The position numbers and the translations under genes are program-made. Of a stretch of 64,000 nucleotides of DNA, positions 57,800 through 64,000 are shown in pieces (within the stretch, counting starts at the first letter, position 1; every line of letters begins with the position of its first letter). This stretch comes from Flavobacteriaceae bacterium MAR_2010_188 (GTDB lineage Bacteria > Bacteroidota > Bacteroidia > Flavobacteriales > Flavobacteriaceae), in assembly GCA_900104375.1 (NCBI GenBank), contig LT629302.1, positions 1,364,001-1,428,000 of the forward strand. The letters run 5' to 3'. The notes under the pieces were generated by a model. That model had not been told where the DNA came from. It did not search any database and saw nothing but the letters and a program-made list of their open reading frames with translations.

Positions 57800-58696
57800 A
57801 TGAAATGGACCATCGCGATAAACGATTTTGTGAACTATCTTAAGATTGAAAGAGGATTATCTCAAAACTCCATTTCCAATTATAAAATGGACGTTGAGAA
57901 ATTGTTAGACTACTTAGATTTAAACGATATTAAGTCTTCTCCTCTTGAGATCAATAATGAAACGGTTCAACAATTTATTTATTCACAGTCTAAATCTTTG
58001 AATCCACGTTCCCAAGCGAGACTGATATCCGGACTTCGAAGTTTTTTCGGGTATTTGGTGTTCGAAGATTATAGAAAAACCAATCCATTAGACAATATAG
58101 AATCCCCAAAGCTGGGCAGAAAACTTCCTGATACCCTTTCTACATCTGAAATCGATAAAATGATTCTATCCATTGACCTCAGCAAACCAGAAGGACAGCG
58201 TAATAAGGCCATTATAGAAACACTTTATAGTTGCGGTTTACGAGTAAGTGAACTGATATATCTTAAGATTTCCGACTTGTTCTTTGAGGAAGGATTTATA
58301 AAAGTTACTGGAAAAGGAAATAAGGAACGATTCGTACCAATTGGCGCATCCACAGAAAAGTATATTGAACTCTATCGTAATGATATTAGAAGCCACCAAG
58401 AGATCGCCGCAAGCTCTCGGGATATTCTTTTTTTAAATAGAAGAGGAAAGCAGCTCACGAGGGCAATGATTTTTACGATTGTAAAGAATTTAGCTAATAA
58501 TATAAACCTTAATAAAACTATTTCCCCACATACCTTCCGTCATTCATTTGCTACCCATCTTTTAGAAAATGGAGCAGATTTAAGGGCTATTCAACTCATG
58601 CTCGGCCACGAAAGTATAACGACTACAGAGATCTATATGCATGTCGATCGGTCCAAACTTAAAGATGTATTGGACAAATATCATCCGCGTAAATAA
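57800..58696 (+). CDS. xerD: Tyrosine recombinase XerD (or XerC)
   Basis: This ~298-residue integrase-family recombinase has an N-terminal SAM-like DNA-binding domain (FVNYLKIERGLSQNSISNY) and a catalytic domain with Arg in SCGLRVSELI, Lys in TGKGNKERFVP, HTFRHSFATHLL (His-Arg), His in LGHESITTTEIY and the nucleophile Tyr in the same motif. It resolves chromosome dimers. The frame extends to a TTG at 57773, but the ATG at 57800 gives the usual length. XerC cannot be fully excluded, as the two are similar. Confidence 0.9.
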   Translation: MKWTIAINDFVNYLKIERGLSQNSISNYKMDVEKLLDYLDLNDIKSSPLEINNETVQQFIYSQSKSLNPRSQARLISGLRSFFGYLVFEDYRKTNPLDNIESPKLGRKLPDTLSTSEIDKMILSIDLSKPEGQRNKAIIETLYSCGLRVSELIYLKISDLFFEEGFIKVTGKGNKERFVPIGASTEKYIELYRNDIRSHQEIAASSRDILFLNRRGKQLTRAMIFTIVKNLANNINLNKTISPHTFRHSFATHLLENGADLRAIQLMLGHESITTTEIYMHVDRSKLKDVLDKYHPRK

Positions 58697-58702
58697 GTTG
58701 AT

Positions 58703-58744
58703 GGTATTTGGTTTTTGGTTTTTGGTTGTTGGTTTTTGGCTATT
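58703..58744. repeat. GGTTTTT-type heptamer array
   Basis: Six 7-base units (GGTATTT, GGTTTTT, GGTTTTT, GGTTGTT, GGTTTTT, GGCTATT) lie directly after the xerD stop, in the convergent gap to rny. The units match the GGTTGTT array at 34053. Confidence 0.8.
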
Positions 58745-58759
58745 GCCTTGGTAATCTAA

Positions 58760-58809
58760 GAAGATTTTATGATTTATCCCTAAAATATGTTTCAGGATAA
58801 ATCATCTTC
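58760..58809. terminator. Imperfect stem-loop between convergent xerD and rny
   Basis: GATTTATCC (58771-58779) pairs with GGATAAATC (58795-58803), with outer GAAGAT/ATCTTC. No good T-run follows, so termination is uncertain; it may still act in both directions. Confidence 0.45.
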
Positions 58810-58826
58810 GAACAAAATAAATTTAT

Positions 58827-60404
58827 CTACTTCGCGATATTTACCGATCTAGTCTCACGTATCACTGTAACCTTAACTTGTCCAGGATAAGTCATATCGG
58901 TTTGAATCTTTTGGGAAATATTAAATGAAAGATTAGCAGCTTGTTCATCCGAAACCTTTTCACTCTCTACCATCACCCTAAGTTCTCTACCTGCCTGTAT
59001 AGCATAAGCCTTATTGACCCCATTAAATCCAAACGCAACATCTTCTAAATCTTTAAGACGTTGAATATAAGAATCGAGTACCTGTCTTCTTGCTCCTGGT
59101 CTTGCACCGGATATTGCATCACAAACCTGAATAATTGGAGACAATAAGGTGGTCATCTCAATTTCGTCGTGGTGAGCGCCAATTGCATTACAAACTTCTG
59201 GTTTTTCGCCAAATTTTTCAGCCCACTGCATTCCTAGGATTGCATGAGGCGTTTCTATGTCTGCTTCGGTATCTGGAACTTTTCCTATATCGTGTAAAAG
59301 ACCAGCACGTTTCGCTAATTTGGTATTTAGCCCAAGTTCTGCAGCCATTACACCACAAAGTTTTGCAACTTCTCTTGAGTGTTGCAGCAAATTTTGTCCA
59401 TAAGAAGAACGATATTTCATTCTACCAACCAACTTTATCAGTTCAGGATGTAGTCCGTGAATACCAAGATCAATTACGGTTCTCTTACCGACTTCAATGA
59501 TTTCTTGATCGATTTGTTTCGCCGTTTTCTTAACTACTTCTTCAATTCTTGCAGGATGTATACGTCCATCGGTAACTAATTTGTGCAGTGACAAACGCGC
59601 TACTTCCCTCCTAACGGAGTCAAAGCAAGATAAGATGATAGCTTCAGGGGTGTCATCCACAATAATCTCTACACCTGTTGCTGCTTCTATCGCTCTAATA
59701 TTTCTTCCTTCCCGGCCAATGATTCGACCTTTAACATCATCAGATTCGATATTGAATACAGAAACGCAGTTGTCTATTGCTTCTTCTGTCCCGATTCTCT
59801 GAATTGTGTTAATAATGATTTTCTTGGCATCTTGTTGTGCCGTAAGCTTAGCTTCTTCTAGAGTTTCCTGAATATAAGCCATCGCATCAGTCTTAGCTTC
59901 ATTCTTAAGAGAATCAACTAATTGTGATTTGGCGTCTTCAGCCGAAAGTCCTGAGATGACTTCTAATTGACGAATCTGACTCTTATGAGCCTTATCGACT
60001 TCTTCTTTCTTCTTCTCTAAGAAATCCAATCTAAAGTCGTAATCGGCCAGCTTCTTTTCTAAATCCTGATTGGATTTTTTGGCTTTGGCCAATTCGCTTG
60101 AAACTTGAGACTCTTTATCCTTCGTTCTCTTCTCTGCCTCAGATATTTTTTTATCCCTTGAGTGGATTACCTTTTCGTGTTCTGATTTAAGTTCAATAAA
60201 TTTTTCTTTTGCTTGAAGGATTTTATCTTTCTTAATCGACTCACCTTCTAAGTTTGCAGATTTAACTATGGTAGTAGCTTCACTATGAGCCTCCTTAATA
60301 AGCGCTGATGCATTATTCTTCTCCAACATCTTCGCTATGATATAGCCTAGGACAACTCCTAAAACCACCCCTCCCACAATTAAAAAAATTGTATTCATTT
60401 CCAT
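58827..60404 (-). CDS. rny: Ribonuclease Y
   Basis: This 525-residue protein has an N-terminal membrane segment (~5-22), a long coiled coil (~30-200), a KH domain (~210-275; [20 protein letters not shown]) and an HD phosphohydrolase domain (~340-430; [12 protein letters not shown], with [10 protein letters not shown]). This is the layout of the endoribonuclease RNase Y that begins mRNA decay at the membrane. It lies downstream of zapA and the 6S RNA, on the same strand. Confidence 0.96.
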   Translation of the reverse strand: MEMNTIFLIVGGVVLGVVLGYIIAKMLEKNNASALIKEAHSEATTIVKSANLEGESIKKDKILQAKEKFIELKSEHEKVIHSRDKKISEAEKRTKDKESQVSSELAKAKKSNQDLEKKLADYDFRLDFLEKKKEEVDKAHKSQIRQLEVISGLSAEDAKSQLVDSLKNEAKTDAMAYIQETLEEAKLTAQQDAKKIIINTIQRIGTEEAIDNCVSVFNIESDDVKGRIIGREGRNIRAIEAATGVEIIVDDTPEAIILSCFDSVRREVARLSLHKLVTDGRIHPARIEEVVKKTAKQIDQEIIEVGKRTVIDLGIHGLHPELIKLVGRMKYRSSYGQNLLQHSREVAKLCGVMAAELGLNTKLAKRAGLLHDIGKVPDTEADIETPHAILGMQWAEKFGEKPEVCNAIGAHHDEIEMTTLLSPIIQVCDAISGARPGARRQVLDSYIQRLKDLEDVAFGFNGVNKAYAIQAGRELRVMVESEKVSDEQAANLSFNISQKIQTDMTYPGQVKVTVIRETRSVNIAK

Positions 60405-60426
60405 GTTTAGTTAGTTTTAATAATAA

Positions 60427-60603
60427 AAAAAGCCTGCATTAGATTCAGCTTTTGTATGAACTCCTTAAAAAAAAGTTTAGGGCTAACAAACTGATCAAAG
60501 ATCTGCCCATCCATAAATGGATCACAGCTTGTTTTTACAGCTTAAACTCACCCTTTTTAAAGAATTAACGTTGAGTTCATCAAAAAATATTACTAATGCA
60601 GGC
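60427..60603 (-). ncRNA. ssrS: 6S RNA (6S-Flavo type)
   Basis: On the minus strand the sequence begins with GCCTGCATTAG and ends with its perfect 11-bp complement followed by seven T residues, closing a long rod. Inside, an 8-bp helix (60456-60463 with 60573-60580), an A-run/T-run pairing, a bulged AGTTTAGGGCT/AGCTTAAACT helix and a terminal ATCCAT/ATGGAT hairpin stack into the extended hairpin typical of 6S RNA. The position between zapA and rny fits: 6S sits next to zapA in many bacteria, and a 6S-Flavo motif is known in Bacteroidota. It would bind RNA polymerase and lower transcription in stationary phase. The family is inferred from structure and location. Confidence 0.85.
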
Positions 60604-60631
60604 AGTAACCTATATTCTATTTAAAAGAACG

Positions 60632-60925
60632 TTATACGTTAACATGAGACTTCAAAAGTTGGTCTAGAGCTTCTAGCCTCTTTTGAAGGTCGTCGTTCAC
60701 ATATTCCTTGTCTATCGACTTTTGCTCCACTTGGGAAGCAAATTGCAAGGCGCACATTGCTAGTACGTCCTGTTTATCCCTAACGGAATAATTCTGCTCA
60801 AATTGCCCAATCATTCCTTCGATTTTCTTCGCCGCAAGCCTTAATCCTTCTTCTTGACTTGGGTCAATTGTTAAAGGGTACACCCGGTTGGCGATAGATA
60901 ATTTTATCTTTAACGGTTCGGCCAT
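60632..60925 (-). CDS. zapA: Cell division protein ZapA
   Basis: This 97-residue protein has the ZapA globular head (~1-50; LKIKLSIANRVYPLTIDPSQEEGLRLAAKKIE) and a helical coiled-coil tail. ZapA binds FtsZ and stabilises the Z-ring. It is 12 bp downstream of a coiled-coil gene and just upstream of the 6S RNA. Confidence 0.92.
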   Translation of the reverse strand: MAEPLKIKLSIANRVYPLTIDPSQEEGLRLAAKKIEGMIGQFEQNYSVRDKQDVLAMCALQFASQVEQKSIDKEYVNDDLQKRLEALDQLLKSHVNV

Positions 60926-60937
60926 AAAATTAGATTA

Positions 60938-61228
60938 TCATTCGGATAATTGTGCAATACAATGATCAATATCTCTGATCAGAGTGTTTATTTTGAGCTT
61001 GGTTTCTCTGTTATTTTCGTCACTGCCGAGTAATGAGTTAGCCATTTTTAGAGTCTCATACTTTTCTACCCAAGACGACATTTCGTCCTGTAGCTTCAAA
61101 TATTTTTGCTGCTCGGTAATAAGGTCACCAGAAAGTTTTGCATTTGTCTGTCTAAGGACTTCCTGTTTATGCAAAATCTTACTGATTTTATTCTCGAGAG
61201 AATCAACAATTTCTTCAATTTTACTCAT
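60938..61228 (-). CDS. Small coiled-coil protein upstream of zapA
   Basis: This 96-residue protein is almost wholly helical with heptad repeats (EEIVDSLENKISKILHKQEV, EQQKYLKLQDEMSSWVEKYE) and a conserved-looking C-terminus IRDIDHCIAQLSE. No domain is recognised. Its size, coiled coil and place 12 bp before zapA suggest a ZapB-like or other Z-ring partner, inferred from position only. Confidence 0.75.
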   Translation of the reverse strand: MSKIEEIVDSLENKISKILHKQEVLRQTNAKLSGDLITEQQKYLKLQDEMSSWVEKYETLKMANSLLGSDENNRETKLKINTLIRDIDHCIAQLSE

Positions 61229-61303
61229 TTATTGCTTTCAATACTCAATTAACAAAGTTAACATACCAATTGAAAAAACACAATTGTTTTATAATAATTT
61301 TGC

Positions 61304-61354
61304 TAATCGACCATTATAGTAAGGATGAAGCTGTTTTGGCATAATTGTCGATTA
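61304..61354. repeat. Near-perfect 14-bp inverted repeat in divergent promoter region
   Basis: Arms at 61304-61317 and 61341-61354 are complementary at 13 of 14 positions (TAATCGAC.ATTAT type) and separated by 23 bases. No T-run follows. The site lies between the coiled-coil/zapA and M23 genes, so it may be a shared operator or a remnant of a small element. Confidence 0.5.
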
Positions 61355-61485
61355 ACCATTTAACCAAAAAAATGGATAATTTAGCACCCTATTCATTAGA
61401 GTTTTTAACTTGTATTTATTGGTTTAACAATGGTCGCGAAAGAGTTAATTAAATTTTCATCTTTATATAAAGTCCCCTCAACGCT

Positions 61486-63168
61486 ATGAGATTTTTACCC
61501 CTTTTTTTATTATCATTTTATTTCAGTTTTTCCCAAATCGATTATCCAAAGGATTATTTCCGCAGTCCCCTCGATATTCCCATCGTTTTAGCTGGGACTT
61601 TTGCCGAGCTACGATCTAATCATTTTCATTCAGGAATTGATATTAAAACACAAGGTCGGGAAGGACTAAACGTATATGCAGCCGCAGATGGATATGTTAG
61701 TAGAATTAAAATTGAACATTTTGGATACGGGAAAGCAATATATATTACTCACCCCAACGGATACACTACCGTTTATGCGCATTTAAATCAACTTTCTCCA
61801 CGACTGGAAAAATACATTAAGCAATGCCAATACGAAAAGGAAAGTTATGCAGTAGAAATGTTTCCGGCGCCATCAGAATATCCCATCTCAAAAGGAGAAC
61901 TTATCGCTCTATCCGGTAATACCGGAAGTTCGGGCGGTCCTCACGTACATTACGAAATTAGAGATAATAACGAAAGACCTATTAACCCAATGCTTTTTGG
62001 GGTGGAGGTTGCCGATACTAAAGTTCCAAAAATCTTGTCGGTCTATGCATATACCGCTGATGAAAACGCTTCTGTAAATAATGAGCAAGGACGGATAAAG
62101 TTACGGTTGACCCCAGCAAAGGGTGGAGATTTTAATTCTGAAAAAATCACAGCTTCCGGAGAAATCGGTTTTGGAGTGGTAAGTTACGACCAGCAAGATA
62201 TGGCCAACAACAAAAACGGACTGTACAATATCCAGACCTTCACTAATGGTAATAAATCCTTAGAGATAGATTTTCATCGCTTTAGTTTTGGAGAGACCAA
62301 AAATATTAATAGGTTGATAGATTATGAATATTATAAAGTCGATGACAACCGAATCCAAAAACTATTTGTGGAACCAAACAATCCTTTGAGCATATACAAA
62401 GATGCCTATGAAAATGGTTATTTAAAAATTGAAGATAACGCATCATATATTTATAAAATTAGGATTAGGGACTTTGCCGGTAACGAATCTTGGGTATCCA
62501 TCCCTATTGAAGGTGTTGCAAATCAGTCCTTAATCTCGGAATCAACTACCGGAAATTTAGAGATATTAGAAAATCAGTCAACAACTTTTGAAGAAGGGAA
62601 TTATAAGGTAACCATTCCCGCAAATACTGTTTACGATAATCAAATGATAAATGCGAAGGTTTCAAATGATACCTTATATCTTCATGAAGATATTCTTCCA
62701 TTGCGAAAAAATTTCAGCATAGAATATGACATCTCTGCTTACAAAGACAGCGATAAAGACAAATTGTATATCGCATCACTTTATGGATATTACAAAAAAC
62801 CAAGTTATCTTAGAACGCAACGCAAAGACGATAAGCTGGTTGCTTGGACCGACGATTTCGGGATGTTTACTTTAGGTAAGGATTTGGATAAACCAAAGAT
62901 TCAGCCGATTAACTTTCAGGACCAGAAATGGATCAGCAATCAGAATACTTTAGTTATTAAGATTGAAGATGAACTTTCTGGTATTAGTGATTTTAGGGCC
63001 ACAATTAATGGAAAATGGATTTTGATGGAATACGAATACAAGAAAAAAACCTTGACCTATAATTTTGATGACTCAGTTATCTCCGAGGCAGAAAACAATT
63101 TGAAACTCATCGTTACGGATAATGTTGGAAATAGTTCTACATTTGAAGCAACATTTTTCAGAAAATAA
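61486..63168 (+). CDS. M23 family metallopeptidase (LytM-like)
   Basis: This 560-residue protein has a signal peptide ending near YFSFSQ, then an M23 endopeptidase domain at ~35-170: zinc ligands in NHFHSGIDIKT and GGPHVHYEIR, with VYAAADGYVSRI and YTTVYAHLNQL between. The ~390 C-terminal residues are beta-rich with an SGISDFRATINGKW segment and a VTDNVGNSS end, probably Ig-like domains for binding. It should cut peptide cross-links of cell wall in the periplasm. It runs directly into a TonB receptor gene. The substrate and exact role are not visible. Confidence 0.9.
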   Translation: MRFLPLFLLSFYFSFSQIDYPKDYFRSPLDIPIVLAGTFAELRSNHFHSGIDIKTQGREGLNVYAAADGYVSRIKIEHFGYGKAIYITHPNGYTTVYAHLNQLSPRLEKYIKQCQYEKESYAVEMFPAPSEYPISKGELIALSGNTGSSGGPHVHYEIRDNNERPINPMLFGVEVADTKVPKILSVYAYTADENASVNNEQGRIKLRLTPAKGGDFNSEKITASGEIGFGVVSYDQQDMANNKNGLYNIQTFTNGNKSLEIDFHRFSFGETKNINRLIDYEYYKVDDNRIQKLFVEPNNPLSIYKDAYENGYLKIEDNASYIYKIRIRDFAGNESWVSIPIEGVANQSLISESTTGNLEILENQSTTFEEGNYKVTIPANTVYDNQMINAKVSNDTLYLHEDILPLRKNFSIEYDISAYKDSDKDKLYIASLYGYYKKPSYLRTQRKDDKLVAWTDDFGMFTLGKDLDKPKIQPINFQDQKWISNQNTLVIKIEDELSGISDFRATINGKWILMEYEYKKKTLTYNFDDSVISEAENNLKLIVTDNVGNSSTFEATFFRK

Positions 63169-63179
63169 ATGCTTCCCAA

Positions 63180-64000
63180 TTGAGATTTAAGTCTTTACTA
63201 CCCTTACTTTTTCTTGGTCTATTAAGTGCCTTCTCTTTTTCCCAATCTGCTACCGTGAAAGGAATAATCCTCAGCGATGGCAATAACCCAATCGTCGATG
63301 CTTCAATTATGGCGGGTGAAAAAGGCACCGTGAGCAATGAAAATGGATTCTACGAACTAACGATTCCTTCAGACAAAATAATCAGAATTGAATTCACCCA
63401 TATTTCTCATGCACGAGTAGTCGCAGAATTTAATTTGAAAAATGGTCAGGTTATAGAGTTTAATCCGGTGATGAAGGTCGAGGTAGAACAGATTGCGACG
63501 GTCGTCATACAAAGCAGTAATCGAAAAAGCGTTGAAGGTGTCACCACCATTCAACCTGAAATATTAAGGACTATAAAAGGAGCTCAGCCAGGTGTAGAAA
63601 ATATCTTGAAGACCTTGCCCGGCGTGAATATTTCCAACGAACTTAGCACCCAATATTCTGTTAGAGGCGGAAACTTTGACGAGAATCTGGTCTATGTTAA
63701 TGAAATTGAAGTATACCGTCCTTTTTTGGTAAGAAGCGGACAACAAGAAGGTTTGAGCTTTGTCAATTCGGATATGGTGCAGAACGTGGAATTTTCGGCA
63801 GGAGGATTTCAAGCGAAATACGGCGATAAATTATCTTCAGTTTTAGATATTCGATATAGAACACCAATTGCTTTTGGAATTAGGACAGACCTTAGCTTAC
63901 TGGGTGGAAGTTTAACTGCCGAAGCAGTAAGTAAGGATTCAAAATTTAGCGGAATTGCCGGGGTAAGATATAGGGACAATAGCCTTCTTATAAATAGCCA
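63180..64000 (+). CDS. TonB-dependent receptor with carboxypeptidase-like N-terminal domain (3' truncated by window)
   Basis: The frame is open to the right edge. The start is probably the TTG at 63180, since the ATG at 63169 lies in another frame and stops after four codons; the TTG gives a good signal peptide (FLGLLSAFSFSQ). Residues ~20-105 form the carboxypeptidase regulatory-like domain (VKGIILSDGNNPIVDASI). From ~115 there is a TonB plug (ENILKTLPGVNIS, YSVRGGNFDENLVYVNEIEV). The barrel continues beyond the window. It would import an unknown ligand through the outer membrane; no SusD-like gene is visible inside the window. The start lies 11 bp after the M23 stop, so the two are co-transcribed. 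Confidence 0.87.
   Translation, partial: MRFKSLLPLLFLGLLSAFSFSQSATVKGIILSDGNNPIVDASIMAGEKGTVSNENGFYELTIPSDKIIRIEFTHISHARVVAEFNLKNGQVIEFNPVMKVEVEQIATVVIQSSNRKSVEGVTTIQPEILRTIKGAQPGVENILKTLPGVNISNELSTQYSVRGGNFDENLVYVNEIEVYRPFLVRSGQQEGLSFVNSDMVQNVEFSAGGFQAKYGDKLSSVLDIRYRTPIAFGIRTDLSLLGGSLTAEAVSKDSKFSGIAGVRYRDNSLLINS

Noticed and set aside
63169-63183. ATG directly after the M23 stop as receptor start
   Set aside because: It meets a stop after four codons; the receptor frame starts at the TTG at 63180.

Overview
The window is AT-rich DNA from a member of the Bacteroidota, almost certainly a gliding or T9SS-bearing marine-type Flavobacteriaceae. The evidence is several PorP/SprF outer-membrane proteins, giant adhesins ending in type B T9SS sorting domains, PorQ, promoters of the Bacteroidota form (TTG near -33, TAnnTTTG near -7), a 6S-Flavo-type RNA, and the absence of Shine-Dalgarno-like starts. 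No transposase, phage gene, CRISPR array, tRNA or rRNA was recognised. The species cannot be named from the sequence alone.

Layout. (1) 1-26.8 kb, plus strand: a cell-surface adhesin locus. It opens with a truncated PorP/SprF-like barrel fused to a long TolA-like helix and a SPOR-like end. Three 'giant adhesin + SprF' pairs follow (2714 + 326 aa, about 1283 + 308 aa, 2083 + 306 aa), then a PorE-like TPR/beta-propeller/CRD/OmpA protein. The adhesins carry SprB repeats, DUF11-like, PKD-like or HYR-like repeats and T9SS type B C-termini. A SixA-like histidine phosphatase lies on the opposite strand between pairs 2 and 3. (2) 26.8-27.5 kb: gene-free DNA that may contain a decayed gene. (3) 27.5-38.5 kb, minus strand: a CAP-domain lipoprotein; the pyrR-pyrB-STAS-like-rnz-pdxH series; rpsA; porQ-cmk; lon. 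(4) 38.7-41.7 kb, plus strand: a sigma factor, putative anti-sigma protein, beta-solenoid-like exported protein and GIN-domain protein, the first three with overlapping ends. (5) 41.8-52 kb, minus strand: a UMF1-type MFS transporter, an M48 lipoprotein protease, and a glucan cluster, glgE-maltokinase-glgB-GH31. (6) 52.2-58.7 kb: msrB, lpdA, aroQ, four small outer-membrane beta-barrel proteins and xerD. (7) 58.8-64 kb: rny, 6S RNA, zapA and a coiled-coil gene on the minus strand, then an M23 peptidase and the start of a TonB-dependent receptor on the plus strand.

How parts fit together. The first 27 kb looks like a set of cell-surface fibres, each with its own outer-membrane partner for T9SS export and attachment. 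PorQ, encoded at 35 kb, belongs to the same export system, in the attachment of cargo at the surface. The glucan cluster encodes the GlgE route (maltose to maltose-1-phosphate to linear and then branched alpha-glucan), but no trehalose synthase is visible beside it. Several convergent or long intergenic gaps hold arrays of degenerate 7-bp repeats, including a near-perfect 21-copy GAAGTTA array after lpdA.
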